64,000 nucleotides of DNA from Haloimpatiens sp042688525. GTDB taxonomy: Bacteria > Bacillota > Clostridia > Clostridiales > Clostridiaceae. The notes beneath the pieces are model-generated. The model was not told the origin of the DNA, made no database searches, and saw nothing but the letters and a program-made list of their open reading frames with translations. Of this stretch, positions 36,077 through 46,339 are shown in pieces. Both the position numbers and the translations under genes were made by a program. The stretch lies in contig NZ_JBHWAB010000001.1 of assembly GCF_042688525.2 (NCBI RefSeq), positions 248,001 to 312,000 on the forward strand, given 5' to 3'. The number at the start of each line of letters is the position of its first letter. Within the stretch, counting starts at the first letter, position 1.

Positions 36077-36120
36077 TGTTAAACAGCACTTGGTGATAAA
36101 ACAAGTTGCTGTTTAATTTA
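36077..36120 (+). terminator. Terminator of the HtrA gene
   Basis: TTAAACAGCA pairs with TGCTGTTTAA, with an inner TTG/CAA, and is followed by TTTAATG. Confidence 0.7.
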
Positions 36121-36238
36121 ATGTATTCATAAAAGCAGTAAACTAGACAGAGAATAGAGGGTAGTATATACTGTATGTTGATATAAAATTTTAAAATTTA
36201 CATATAAATTAATGATTGAATAAAAGATGGAGGTAGAC

Positions 36239-36805
36239 ATGTTTTTAGTAGTCGGATTAGGCAATCCTGGAAAAGAATATGAAAAAACTAGACATAATGT
36301 AGGATTTAATGTTATTGATTTATTAAGTAATAAGTATAATATTAACTTAAATAGGAAAAAATTTAGAGGTGAGTATGGAAATGGAATCTTAGAAGGAGAA
36401 AAGGTTTTATTGCTTAAACCTCAAACTTATATGAATTTAAGTGGTGAGAGTGTAAATGAAGCGGTAAATTTTTATAAAATTCCTAATAATAAAATAATAA
36501 TTATATATGATGACATAAGTTTAGACATAGGAAAAATTAGAATAAGACCTAAGGGAAGCGCAGGAGGGCATAATGGAATAAAGAGTATAATTTCTAATTT
36601 AAGTAGTGACCAATTTATTAGAATAAAAGTAGGTGTAGGGGGTCCTAATGGAGACTTAGTTTCACATGTACTCGGAAGATTTCAAAATAAGGATAAAGAA
36701 AATATAGAGAAGGTTTTTGAAGTAGTATTGAATGCTGTGGAAACCATAATAAAACATGGAGTTAGTGAAGCTATGAACAGGTTTAATGGTGTTTATATAG
36801 ATTAA
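36239..36805 (+). CDS. pth: Peptidyl-tRNA hydrolase
   Basis: Frees tRNA from stalled peptidyl-tRNA. The 188-residue protein has the N-terminal VVGLGNPGKEYEKTRHNVGF with catalytic His19, the QTYMNLSG motif, Asp91/Asp92 in IIYDDISLD and GSAGGHNGIKSI. The longest frame opens at ATG 36227, which is part of the ribosome binding site GATGGAGG, so ATG 36239 is chosen. mfd follows after 18 bp; the small fin gene found between them in Bacillus is absent. Confidence 0.96.
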   Translation: MFLVVGLGNPGKEYEKTRHNVGFNVIDLLSNKYNINLNRKKFRGEYGNGILEGEKVLLLKPQTYMNLSGESVNEAVNFYKIPNNKIIIIYDDISLDIGKIRIRPKGSAGGHNGIKSIISNLSSDQFIRIKVGVGGPNGDLVSHVLGRFQNKDKENIEKVFEVVLNAVETIIKHGVSEAMNRFNGVYID

Positions 36806-36823
36806 TTTGAGAGGTGTTTAAAT

Positions 36824-39800
36824 ATGAAATTGACAGGGCTGATAAAGCCTTTGAAAGAAAGTCAGAAGTTTATAGATATAATGCATAATGTCAATAACAA
36901 TAATGTTCCTATTGATATATATGGTTTATCTGATTCAGGAAAAAGTTATTTAATTAATTCTTTCTACGAGGAAATTAATAGAGATGTTTTGATTTTAACA
37001 CATAGTGATGTAGAAGCTAGAAATCTTTATGAAGATTTATCATTTTATATGAATAATGTATATTACTTTCCTATGAAAGAGATGGTATTTTATAATATAT
37101 ATGCAGTATCAGGTGATTTGAGATGGGAAAGATTAAATATTATTGAACAGATGTTGAAGAAAAGACAAAAAGTAATAATTACAACTATAGATGCATTAGC
37201 TGCTGCATATACTCCAATTGATATATTTAAAAAATATATGTTTAAAATATCAGTAGGAGATAAGTTAGATATAAAAAATTTAATAGAAAAACTTATACAA
37301 TGTGGTTATGAAAGAACTGCTTTAGTAGATAGTAAGGGACAATTTTCAATAAGAGGAGGAATAATAGATATTTATCCTCCAACACATTCAGTTCCTTACA
37401 GAATTGAACTATTCGATGATGAAATAGATTCTATAAGAACATTTAATACTGAATCTCAAAGAAGTATTGAGAAAATGTATAGTTTACATGTATTTCCTGC
37501 TAAAGAAATTATTTTAAATAATGAAAACGTACAGAAAGGATATATAGAAATATCTAAAGATTTAGAAAACACATTATCTAAATTTGAAGGTAAAGGAAAT
37601 AATGAAAAATTAGGTAAATTTAGAAAATCCATAGAAAAGAATTTGGAAAGATTAAAGCAAAATTGGAAATTTGATAATATAGAAAGTTATTTACCATATT
37701 TTTATGATAAGCCATCCAATTTTTTGGATTATGTGAGAAATCCGTTTATTATATTAGATGATGCAAAAAGATGTTTTGGTAAAATTGATAGTGTATATTT
37801 TGAATTTGAGGAAGATTATAAAAATTTTTATGAGAGAGCAAGCGTTCTTTCAAAACAATCACAATTATTATTTCCAAAAGCACAAGTGAATGAATTTATA
37901 AAGAGCAATACTTGTATAAGTTTAGATTGTATAACTAAACCAACGGATATATTAAAAACTAGATCTGAAACTAGTTTTTCTCAATCAACACTTAGTAATT
38001 ATCATGGTCAATTAGATTTATTGATAGATGATATTAAAGAAAAAAAGGCAAAGGAATATAGAACAGTAATATTATCAGGTACGAAAACGAGAGGTCAAAG
38101 ATTAGTAAATACTTTAAGAGATAGAGGAATAGAAAGCATATATAGAGATATGCTTTCAGAGATAAAACTTGGTCAGGTGGTTGTTACTTCAGGTAATCAA
38201 TTAAAAGGATTTGAGTTTGCAGATTTAAAGTTATGCGTTATATCGGATAAAGAAGTTTTTGGTGAATCAAAAAGGAAATTGAAAAGAAAAGCAGTAAGAC
38301 AAAAAGGCGTAAGTAAAATAAAAAGTTTTTCAGAGTTAAAATTAGGTGATTATGTAGTACATGCTAATCATGGTATAGGTATATATAAAGGAATTAGACA
38401 ATTAGATGTTCAAGGTCGCAAAAAAGATTATTTAGAATTATCTTATGATAAAGATGATAAATTATATGTTCCTGTTGAACAATTAGATTTAGTTCAAAAG
38501 TATATAGGCAGTGAAGGAAAAATTCCTAGGGTTAATAAATTAGGAGGAAATGAATGGAACAAAACTAAAAATAAAGTAAGAAAATCAATTAATGATATAG
38601 CACAAGATTTAGTAAAATTATATGCTGTTAGAGCTACTTTAAAGGGATATAGATATTCAAAAGATACTGTTTGGCAGAAGCAATTTGAAGATGAATTTCC
38701 ATTTCAAGAAACACCGGATCAAGTAACGGCTATAGATGAAATAAAAAATGATTTAGAGTCGGATAAGGTTATGGATAGATTGCTTTGTGGTGATGTAGGT
38801 TATGGTAAAACAGAAGTTGCATTAAGAACAGCATTCAAGGTTGTTATGGATGGAAAACAAGCAGCATTATTAGTTCCAACTACAATACTTGCAGAACAAC
38901 ATTATAATAATATAATAAAAAGATTTTCTGATTTCCCAATTAAAATAGATATGATAAGCAGATTTAGAACACCTACACAACAAAAAAATACATTGAAAGC
39001 AGTAAAAGAAGGAAATGTAGATATATTAATAGGTACTCATAGAATACTTCAGAAGGATGTAAAATTTAAAGATTTGGGACTATTAGTAATAGATGAAGAG
39101 CAAAGATTTGGGGTAGCACATAAGGAAAAGATAAAAAGCTTTAAGAAAAATGTTGATGTTTTAACACTTACAGCTACACCTATACCAAGAACACTTCATA
39201 TGTCTTTAACAGGAGTTAGAGATATAAGTGTAATAGAAACACCTCCAGAAGATAGATATCCTGTTCAGACATATGTAGTAGAGTTTAATGAGCAACTTAT
39301 GAGAGATGCTATTATTAAAGAAATAAGTAGAGGTGGACAGGTTTATTTTGTATATAATAGAGTTAAGAGTATAAAAGATATGCAAGCATATTTAAGTAAA
39401 TTAGTTCCAGAAGCTAAAGTAGGAATTGCACATGGGCAGATGACAGAAAGAGAATTAGAGAAAGTAATGTTAGATTTCATGGAAGGTGAAGTTAATGTAT
39501 TGGTATGTACAACAATAATAGAGACTGGGATAGATATACAAAATGTAAATACTATGATAATATATGATGCCGATAAGATGGGACTTTCTCAATTATATCA
39601 ATTAAGAGGAAAAGTAGGTAGATCAAATAAGATTGCTTATGCATATCTGACTTATAAAAAAGATAAAATTTTAACAGAAGTTGCAGAGAAGAGATTAAAA
39701 GCAATAAAGGATTTTACAGAACTTGGTTCAGGATTTAAAATAGCAATGAGAGATTTAGAAATAAGAGGAGCAGGCAATATGATGGGTTCTGCACAACATG

Positions 39801-40348
39801 GGCATATGGCAGCTGTTGGGTATGATTTATATTGTAGAATGCTTGAAGAAACTATAAATAATATAAAAGGTGAAATACAGAAAGAACCTGTACAAACAGA
39901 TGTAAAAATTAGTATTGATGCATATATACCGGGTACATATATTAAAGATGAGACCCAAAAGATAGAGATATACAAAAAAATAGCTGCTATAGAATCATAT
40001 GAAGATATGATGGATATACAAGAAGAGATAGAAGACAGATATTCTGATATACCTGAATGTGTAAATAATTTGATAATTATTTCTTACTTAAGATCATTAT
40101 CTAGTATAATAGGAATAGAAGAGATAAGTCAAAATAATCAAGAATTAATATTTGCGTTTGCAGGAAAAGAAAGATTAAATGAAAAAATTATTAAAACTAT
40201 TTTAGATAAATATAGTAAGAAAATTGTATTTAAAATAGGAGAAAAACCAGCATTAGCTTATAAATTAAAAGGTATTAAGAAAGAAAGAGTGCTTAATATA
40301 ATAAGAGAAATAGTAGAGTGCATAAGTAAAATAGTTGAAAAGAAGTAA
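36824..40348 (+). CDS. mfd: Transcription-repair coupling factor
   Basis: A 1,174-residue DNA translocase that removes stalled RNA polymerase and recruits UvrA. The N-terminal UvrB-homology part ends around residue 450, followed by the RNA polymerase interaction domain (LKLGDYVVHANHGIGIYKGI). The helicase core has GDVGYGKTE (about 656-664), a DEEQ box (about 757) and TATPIPRTLHM. The C-terminal TRCF domain follows (VKISIDAYIPGTYI). Length is usual. Confidence 0.97.
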   Translation: MKLTGLIKPLKESQKFIDIMHNVNNNNVPIDIYGLSDSGKSYLINSFYEEINRDVLILTHSDVEARNLYEDLSFYMNNVYYFPMKEMVFYNIYAVSGDLRWERLNIIEQMLKKRQKVIITTIDALAAAYTPIDIFKKYMFKISVGDKLDIKNLIEKLIQCGYERTALVDSKGQFSIRGGIIDIYPPTHSVPYRIELFDDEIDSIRTFNTESQRSIEKMYSLHVFPAKEIILNNENVQKGYIEISKDLENTLSKFEGKGNNEKLGKFRKSIEKNLERLKQNWKFDNIESYLPYFYDKPSNFLDYVRNPFIILDDAKRCFGKIDSVYFEFEEDYKNFYERASVLSKQSQLLFPKAQVNEFIKSNTCISLDCITKPTDILKTRSETSFSQSTLSNYHGQLDLLIDDIKEKKAKEYRTVILSGTKTRGQRLVNTLRDRGIESIYRDMLSEIKLGQVVVTSGNQLKGFEFADLKLCVISDKEVFGESKRKLKRKAVRQKGVSKIKSFSELKLGDYVVHANHGIGIYKGIRQLDVQGRKKDYLELSYDKDDKLYVPVEQLDLVQKYIGSEGKIPRVNKLGGNEWNKTKNKVRKSINDIAQDLVKLYAVRATLKGYRYSKDTVWQKQFEDEFPFQETPDQVTAIDEIKNDLESDKVMDRLLCGDVGYGKTEVALRTAFKVVMDGKQAALLVPTTILAEQHYNNIIKRFSDFPIKIDMISRFRTPTQQKNTLKAVKEGNVDILIGTHRILQKDVKFKDLGLLVIDEEQRFGVAHKEKIKSFKKNVDVLTLTATPIPRTLHMSLTGVRDISVIETPPEDRYPVQTYVVEFNEQLMRDAIIKEISRGGQVYFVYNRVKSIKDMQAYLSKLVPEAKVGIAHGQMTERELEKVMLDFMEGEVNVLVCTTIIETGIDIQNVNTMIIYDADKMGLSQLYQLRGKVGRSNKIAYAYLTYKKDKILTEVAEKRLKAIKDFTELGSGFKIAMRDLEIRGAGNMMGSAQHGHMAAVGYDLYCRMLEETINNIKGEIQKEPVQTDVKISIDAYIPGTYIKDETQKIEIYKKIAAIESYEDMMDIQEEIEDRYSDIPECVNNLIIISYLRSLSSIIGIEEISQNNQELIFAFAGKERLNEKIIKTILDKYSKKIVFKIGEKPALAYKLKGIKKERVLNIIREIVECISKIVEKK

Positions 40349-40416
40349 TTTTATGATAAAATAAATTTAAAGTTAAAATTGTACCTCATATGGACAATTT
40401 ATAGGAGGAATGAGAA

Positions 40417-41421
40417 GTGAACAATATAAAAAAGATAATTATATCAGCAGTTGCATGTGGTTTAATTGTCTCTTTAGCAGGATGTAAAATGATAAAGAAG
40501 ACACCAGAGGCAATTAAAAATGAAACTGTGGCTAAAGTTGCAGGTGAAAAAATAACAAGAGGCGAAGTAGACAATTATCCTCAAATGGCTAAAGCGATTG
40601 AAGCTGCGGAAAAGAAGTATGGTAAAGATTATGAAAACAATACAGAAGCTGCAGCTATTTTAAAAGAAACAAGACAGAATGTTTTAGAGCAAATGTCTAT
40701 GGAAAAAATAATTATGAAAAAGGCAGATGAATTAAAAGTAGAAGATTCTAAAAAAATAAATGAAGAAGTAACTAAGCAATTTAATGAAATGAAAAAGACT
40801 TATAAAAATGATGAAAAAAAATTTAAAGAAGATTTAAAACAAGGCGGATTTACAGAAGAAACATTAAAAGAATTTATAAAAATAAGAGTTATAGCACCAA
40901 AAGTTTATGATAAAGCATTAAAAGATGTAAAAGCAAATGAAAAAGAGATAAAAGATTATTATGATTCTCATTTATTAGATTTTACAGAAAAACCCAATAG
41001 AATACATGTTTCACATATATTAGTTAAAACTGAAGAAGAAGCAAAAAAAGCAAAAGCTAGACTTGATAAGGGTGAGGATTTTGCAAAAGTAGCAAAAGAA
41101 GTATCAACTGATAAAACAGCAAATGAAAAAGGCGGAGATTTAGGATTTATTAAGTATAATGATCCTAATTACGATAGAATGTTTATGACAGCAGCACAAG
41201 CATTGAAGGAAGGAACTGTTTCTACACCAGTTAAAACTCAATTTGGATGGCATATTATAAAATGTATAAAGAAAGAAGAATATCCAATTAAGAAATTGGC
41301 AGATGTAAAAAAACAGGTAGAAGAAAAAGTAGTTGCTGGTAAGAAAAGCACTGAATGGAAAAAAATATTAGAACAATGGAAAAAAGATGCTAAAATAAAA
41401 ATTTATGATGCTAAGTTATAA
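40417..41421 (+). CDS. prsA: PrsA-like foldase lipoprotein
   Basis: A 334-residue extracellular peptidyl-prolyl isomerase. The lipobox SLAGC places lipidated Cys23 at the mature N-terminus. A SurA_N-like chaperone region (residues 40-190, very Lys/Glu-rich) is followed by a parvulin domain (RIHVSHILVKTEEEAKKAK ... GGDLGFIK ... QFGWHIIK, about 195-290). It would fold secreted proteins at the membrane-wall interface. The start is GTG after AGGAGGA. It follows mfd by 68 bp. Confidence 0.9.
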   Translation: MNNIKKIIISAVACGLIVSLAGCKMIKKTPEAIKNETVAKVAGEKITRGEVDNYPQMAKAIEAAEKKYGKDYENNTEAAAILKETRQNVLEQMSMEKIIMKKADELKVEDSKKINEEVTKQFNEMKKTYKNDEKKFKEDLKQGGFTEETLKEFIKIRVIAPKVYDKALKDVKANEKEIKDYYDSHLLDFTEKPNRIHVSHILVKTEEEAKKAKARLDKGEDFAKVAKEVSTDKTANEKGGDLGFIKYNDPNYDRMFMTAAQALKEGTVSTPVKTQFGWHIIKCIKKEEYPIKKLADVKKQVEEKVVAGKKSTEWKKILEQWKKDAKIKIYDAKL

Positions 41422-41429
41422 TTAAAAGA

Positions 41430-41478
41430 ACTAAAAACATGTGAGAATAATCAAAAATTCTTACATGTTTTTAATTTT
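41430..41478 (+). terminator. Terminator of prsA
   Basis: AAAAACATGTGAGAA pairs with TTCTTACATGTTTTT (one mismatch), followed by AATTTTTG. Confidence 0.8.
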
Positions 41479-41479
41479 T

Positions 41480-42020
41480 GTAAGAAAGCAGATATTGTTT
41501 AAAAATATACTTCAATAAGTTTTAAAATTTATCAATGAAGTTATTTTTTATCAATATGTGCTTTTATTGATTTTATTGAAAGAACTTAATTCTATTAAAT
41601 AGCATATAATAATATATTTATAATGTATTTAAAAATTATATTATTTAGCATTTAATTCAATTAATATTAAATTATTTAAATATATCAAATATTTATATTT
41701 ATAGATATATATATGATTATTTATTAAAATTAATATATAAATATAAAAATATACTGAAAGACCTTCAATTCCCTGTAAAATATTCTGGAATTTTGTCGAA
41801 AAATATCGTAAAAAGTAATATAATTATAATATAAGATAAAAAAATCATCATTGGAATTATGATGAATAGTAAAGTACATAAATATATATCTGAATATATA
41901 ACAAATAAATTAGTTTATTTTAAATTTATAGAAAAATTAAACTATTTGGTTATAATTTGTTATAAATATATATGCAAATAATTGTGGTATTTTTAATTTT
42001 TATGTTAAATTTTCTAATCA
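41480..42020. other. Long AT-rich gap upstream of spoVT
   Basis: More than 500 bp with no convincing frame on either strand. It is extremely AT-rich, with many ATATAT and TTAAATTA stretches, and carries no foldback element. I see no riboswitch or RNA gene. It may hold promoters or a replication/segregation site that I cannot recognise. Confidence 0.4.
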
Positions 42021-42052
42021 GTATAACATTTGTGTATAAAATTTCATATTTA
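42021..42052 (+). promoter_or_regulatory. Possible forespore (sigma-G/F-type) promoter of spoVT
   Basis: GTATAA (42021-42026), an 18-bp spacer and CATATTTA (42045-42052) resemble sigma-G/F boxes. spoVT is a sigma-G gene in Bacillus. The match is weak because the region is so AT-rich. Confidence 0.35.
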
Positions 42053-42113
42053 GAAAGATAATATGAATACAAATAAGTTTTGTTTTACATATAATTTTAA
42101 GGAGGGAAAACAA

Positions 42114-42659
42114 ATGAAGGCAACAGGTATAGTTAGACGTATAGATGATTTAGGAAGAGTAGTTATACCAAAAGAAATAAGAAGAACTTTAAGAATAAGA
42201 GAAGGCGATCCACTAGAAATATTTACAGATAGACAAGGTGGAATTATTCTTAAAAAATATTCTCCAATAGGAGAGTTAACAGATTTTTCTAATGAATATG
42301 CAGATGCATTAAATTATTCTACAGGTAACAGTATAGTGGTATGTGATAAAGACACTATTGTTTCAATAAGTGGATTAACAAAAAAAGAATACTTAGATAA
42401 GAGAATAAGTAATGAACTTGAACAAATAATAGAAGAAAGAAAAACTGTTTTCTTAGATAAAGCTAAAGTAATACCTATATATGATGATGAGGAAATAGAA
42501 GGGAAATATGAAGGGATGGCTGTAGCTCCTATAATAGCAGAAGGAGATGCAATTGGAGCAGTTATAATAATATGCAAAGAGGAAGCTGAAGAAGTTCCTG
42601 ATTTAGAAATGAAACTAGCTCAAACTGCAGCTGCATTTTTAGGAAAACAAATGGAATAA
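42114..42659 (+). CDS. spoVT: Stage V sporulation transcription regulator SpoVT
   Basis: A 181-residue regulator active in the forespore. The N-terminal AbrB-type swapped-hairpin DNA-binding domain (MKATGIVRRIDDLGRVVIPKEIRRTL) is followed by a GAF-like domain (STGNSIVVCDKDTIVSISG to the end). The frame opens at ATG 42063, but AAGGAGGG sits just before ATG 42114, where SpoVT homology begins. Gene order spoVT-yabM-yabN follows Bacillus. Confidence 0.95.
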   Translation: MKATGIVRRIDDLGRVVIPKEIRRTLRIREGDPLEIFTDRQGGIILKKYSPIGELTDFSNEYADALNYSTGNSIVVCDKDTIVSISGLTKKEYLDKRISNELEQIIEERKTVFLDKAKVIPIYDDEEIEGKYEGMAVAPIIAEGDAIGAVIIICKEEAEEVPDLEMKLAQTAAAFLGKQME

Positions 42660-42688
42660 ATGGCATATATGCCATTTGTTCTTTTTGA
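42658..42688 (+). terminator. Terminator of spoVT
   Basis: The perfect palindrome AATGGCATATATGCCATT is followed by TGTTCTTTTT. Confidence 0.7.
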
Positions 42689-42718
42689 AATGATAATTTT
42701 AATATTAACTAAGAGTAA

Positions 42719-42772
42719 CAAAATAAATTCATCAAATTTTTATTTGATGAATTTATTTTATCCTTTTTTAAA
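42719..42772 (+). terminator. Second strong hairpin between spoVT and the flippase gene
   Basis: AAATAAATTCATCAAA pairs with TTTGATGAATTTATTT around a 6-base loop, followed by TATCCTTTTTT. Confidence 0.75.
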
Positions 42773-42890
42773 ATAAAATTTAAATATTTATTCCCCATAT
42801 TAAAAAATATTTTACATGTAAGTAATAAAGAACTACTTATGTAAATATTAATTAAATATAATGTTAGGTTATAGGGATGGGGTAAAAAGG

Positions 42891-44426
42891 ATGAAAAAAC
42901 AATCTTTAATAAAAGGAACACTAATACTGGGAATAGCTAGTATATTTACGAGATTTTTAGGTATATTTTTTAGGATACCTCTCCAAAATCTTATAGGAGA
43001 TGAAGGGATGGGGTATTATCAAATGTCGTACCCTTTATATGCAGTATTTATTGCTGTATCATCAGGAATTCCTGTAGCAGTATCTAAAATGATATCTGAA
43101 AAAAATGCTATTAATGATAAAGAGGGAATAATACAAGTACTTAGAAAATCTGTATTGTTAATGATAATATTAAGCATAGGTTTTTCAGGAATTTTACTTT
43201 CTTTTTCTAAGAAAATAGTAACAATATTAAAATGGGATCCTAAGGCTTATTATGCACTTATAGCAATTTCTATTGCACCTATATTTATTTCTATTATGAG
43301 CTGTTTAAGAGGTTTTTTTCAAGGATTACAAAATATGACCCCTACGGCTATTTCGCAATTTTTAGAGCAAATTGGTAGAGTTATATTTGGAGTAGGATTG
43401 GCATATATGCTATTACCTAAAGGAATTGAATACTCAGCAGCAGGAGCAGCATTAGGTGCTTCAGCCGGAGGAATTTTATCTGATATATATTTGATAATAA
43501 AATACATGGGAGTAAGAGTTAATTTTTATAGAAAAAAGATAAAAAACAATAATAAAGTAATGGGAGAGTTATTGAATATAGCTATACCAATCTCATTAGG
43601 TGCAGCAGTTGGTGGAATTATGGGTCTAATAGATTCTATATTAGTACCTCAAAAATTATTACAAGCCGGTTATAATTATCAAGAGGCTACAGTTTTATAC
43701 AGTCAATTAACAGGAAAAGCATCTGTATTAATAAATGTTCCTTTAGGACTGTCTATGGCACTTAGTTGTTCTCTAGTTCCTATAATATCTGAGGCTCACA
43801 TATTGAATAGAAAAAAAGAAGTGAAAAATAAAGTTGAAGCAGCACTGAAAATTGCATTTATCATAGCAATACCTTCATGTTTAGGTTTAAGTTTCATGGC
43901 TTTACCAATTTTAAATTTAGTGTTTAAAGGGCAAATTGGAGGATATACAATACTAAAATACTTAAGCATATCTGTTCCATTTATAATAATAGCCCAAACT
44001 ACTACGGCTATTTTACAAGGTGTTGGTAAGTGTAAAGCTCCTGTAATAAATTTATTTATTGGATGCATAATTAAAACATTGATAACATTTGTATTAGTAC
44101 CGATTCCTATGATAAATGTTTATGGAGCAGCTATTGGTACTATAGTGGGATATTTTATATCAGCATTATTAAATATGAAATTATTAAGAAAACACTTAAA
44201 CATTTCAATAAATTACTATAATATTGCTATTAAACCAGGTTGGGCTTCTGCAATAATGATATTTGGTGTTGTATTTCTTTACAACTATGTATATAATAAT
44301 ACAATGAATATTAATATTTCTTGTATAATATCAATTTTAGTTGGAATAGTAATATATGCTTTTTTAATATTCATATTTGGCATTTTTGAGTATGGATATG
44401 TTAAAGATAAGTTTATAAAAAAATAA
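42891..44426 (+). CDS. SpoVB/YabM-like polysaccharide flippase (MVF family)
   Basis: A 511-residue membrane protein with about 14 hydrophobic segments. It starts KGTLILGIASIFTRFLGIFFRIPLQNLIG, the hallmark of SpoVB/YabM-type lipid flippases related to MurJ. It would move lipid-linked wall or cortex precursors across the membrane. Its place between spoVT and mazG matches yabM of Bacillus. The longest frame opens at 42861; ATG 42891 fits the homology. Whether it serves spore cortex or vegetative wall cannot be told. Confidence 0.85.
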   Translation: MKKQSLIKGTLILGIASIFTRFLGIFFRIPLQNLIGDEGMGYYQMSYPLYAVFIAVSSGIPVAVSKMISEKNAINDKEGIIQVLRKSVLLMIILSIGFSGILLSFSKKIVTILKWDPKAYYALIAISIAPIFISIMSCLRGFFQGLQNMTPTAISQFLEQIGRVIFGVGLAYMLLPKGIEYSAAGAALGASAGGILSDIYLIIKYMGVRVNFYRKKIKNNNKVMGELLNIAIPISLGAAVGGIMGLIDSILVPQKLLQAGYNYQEATVLYSQLTGKASVLINVPLGLSMALSCSLVPIISEAHILNRKKEVKNKVEAALKIAFIIAIPSCLGLSFMALPILNLVFKGQIGGYTILKYLSISVPFIIIAQTTTAILQGVGKCKAPVINLFIGCIIKTLITFVLVPIPMINVYGAAIGTIVGYFISALLNMKLLRKHLNISINYYNIAIKPGWASAIMIFGVVFLYNYVYNNTMNINISCIISILVGIVIYAFLIFIFGIFEYGYVKDKFIKK

Positions 44427-44446
44427 AGTATAAAGAGGGGAACGGT

Positions 44447-45898
44447 ATGATTAAGATTGTAGGACTAGGCCCTGGTTCTAAAGAATCTCTTACAATTGGT
44501 GCATTAGAAGCATTAAAGGATACACAACATATATTTTTTAGAACAGATAAACATCCAACAATTGATTATATAAATCAATTGGGTATTAATTTTGAAACAT
44601 ATGATTATAAATATGAACAAGCTAAAAATTTTGATGAAGTTTATGAATTTATTGCAAATGATTTGACAAAAAAACATGAAAAATACCATGATGTAGTATA
44701 TGCAGTACCAGGACACCCTTTAGTTGCAGAAAAATCAGTTGCTATTTTAAATAAATTATGTACAGAAAAAGGTATAGAAACAAGTATAATTCCAGCAGTA
44801 AGTTTTATAGATGCAATAATGGAAAGTTTAAAAATTGATCCAGTAGAAGGAATAAAAATAATAGATGCTTTTGATATTAAGAAACAAATTTTAGATAAAA
44901 GAGTTGGATTTATTATAACTCAGGTATATAATAAGTATATTGCATCAGAAGTTAAGCTGAGATTACTTGAGTATTATGATGATGAGACCGAAATTTACTT
45001 TGTAAGAGCGGCAGGAGTTAAAGAATCAGAAAGTATAAGAAAAATTCATTTATATGAACTTGATAGACAAGAGGATATAGATTATTTAACTACTATATAT
45101 GTTCCAAAAGATTTGGATAATACAAAAGATTTTAGTGATTTAATAGGAATAATGGATATACTAAGAGGAGAAGATGGTTGCCCTTGGGATAAAGAACAAA
45201 CTCATGAAACTTTAAGAAAATGTTTGATAGAGGAATGTTATGAAGTTATAGAGGCTATTGATGAAAAAGACGATGATAAGTTATCAGAAGAACTAGGAGA
45301 TGTATTATTACAAGTTGTGTTCCATTCTAAGCTAGGAGAAGAGGATGGCTATTTTAATATAAATGATGTAATTAAAGGAATATGTAATAAAATGATTGAA
45401 AGACATCCTCATATTTTTGGAGATTTGAAAGTAAGCAATACTGATGAGGTTTTAGACAATTGGGAGAAAATAAAGAAAAAGGAACAAGGATTAAAGACGT
45501 ATACAGATACATTAAAGCATGTTCCTAAAGAACTTCCAGCTCTTATGAAATCTATTAAAGTTCAAGAAAAAGCTGCAAAGGTTGGATTTGATTGGGAAAA
45601 TATTGAACCAGCCATGGAAAAAATATTGGAAGAATATTATGAGGTAAAAAATGTATACAAAAGCAAAAACAAGGGTATAATAACAGAAGAAATAGGAGAT
45701 TTAATATTTGCTTGTGTAAATGTTGCAAGATTTCTTGACATTGACCCTGAATATGCTTTAAATTATACTATAGATAAATTTATATCTAGATTTCAATACA
45801 TAGAACAAAGAGCTATTGAACAAGGTTTAAAATTACAACAAATGACTTTAAAAGAAATGGACAATTTATGGAATGAAGCAAAAAAACAAAAAAAGTAA
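44447..45898 (+). CDS. mazG: Tetrapyrrole methylase-like / MazG pyrophosphohydrolase fusion (YabN)
   Basis: A 483-residue two-domain protein. Residues 1-220 form a SAM-dependent tetrapyrrole methylase fold (IVGLGPGSKESLTIGALEAL; VVYAVPGHPLVAEKSV). Residues about 230-483 are MazG, with EDGCPWDKEQTHETL, the metal-binding LIEECYEVIEAIDEKD and EELGDVLLQVVFHSKLGEE. MazG hydrolyses NTPs to NMP and pyrophosphate. The fusion is standard in Firmicutes (YabN). GAGGGGAACG precedes the ATG. Confidence 0.95.
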   Translation: MIKIVGLGPGSKESLTIGALEALKDTQHIFFRTDKHPTIDYINQLGINFETYDYKYEQAKNFDEVYEFIANDLTKKHEKYHDVVYAVPGHPLVAEKSVAILNKLCTEKGIETSIIPAVSFIDAIMESLKIDPVEGIKIIDAFDIKKQILDKRVGFIITQVYNKYIASEVKLRLLEYYDDETEIYFVRAAGVKESESIRKIHLYELDRQEDIDYLTTIYVPKDLDNTKDFSDLIGIMDILRGEDGCPWDKEQTHETLRKCLIEECYEVIEAIDEKDDDKLSEELGDVLLQVVFHSKLGEEDGYFNINDVIKGICNKMIERHPHIFGDLKVSNTDEVLDNWEKIKKKEQGLKTYTDTLKHVPKELPALMKSIKVQEKAAKVGFDWENIEPAMEKILEEYYEVKNVYKSKNKGIITEEIGDLIFACVNVARFLDIDPEYALNYTIDKFISRFQYIEQRAIEQGLKLQQMTLKEMDNLWNEAKKQKK

Positions 45899-45977
45899 TT
45901 AAAAAGAAGGATTTTAAAAAAAAATGAAGAATATGCTTATTCAATAGCGTACTCTAATATTTAAGGAGGTAACAAAG

Positions 45978-46253
45978 GTGAATAAAGCTGATTTAATAAC
46001 AAGCATGGCAGAAAAAAGTAAATTAACTAAGAAGGACGCAGAAACAGCATTAAAGGCGTTTATTGAAAGCGTACAAGAAACTTTGGAAAAAGGAGAAAAA
46101 GTTCAATTAATAGGATTTGGAACTTTTGAAACTCGTCAAAGAGCAGAAAGAGTTGGAAGAAATCCAAGAACTAAGGAAGAAATAATAATTCCAGCATCTA
46201 CTGTTCCAGTATTTAAACCTGGTAAAGAATTTAAAGAAAGAGTTAATAAGTAG
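45978..46253 (+). CDS. hup: DNA-binding protein HU
   Basis: A 91-residue nucleoid protein. It begins NKADLITSMAEKSKLTKKDAE, keeps GFGTFETRQRAERVGRNPRTKE in the DNA-clasping arm, and ends FKPGKEFKERVNK. It uses a GTG start after AAGGAGGTAAC. Its position between mazG and rqcP is common in clostridia. A strong terminator follows. Confidence 0.97.
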   Translation: MNKADLITSMAEKSKLTKKDAETALKAFIESVQETLEKGEKVQLIGFGTFETRQRAERVGRNPRTKEEIIIPASTVPVFKPGKEFKERVNK

Positions 46254-46268
46254 TTTTAAAGATTACTT

Positions 46269-46302
46269 GTAAAAAGCCTAGATGCAAATCTAGGCTTTTT
46301 AT
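46269..46302 (+). terminator. Terminator of hup
   Basis: The 12-bp stem AAAAGCCTAGAT / ATCTAGGCTTTT is followed by a T-rich run. Confidence 0.9.
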
Positions 46303-46339
46303 TATAATTTTGAACAAAGAAATAATAGGGGGGTATGAC

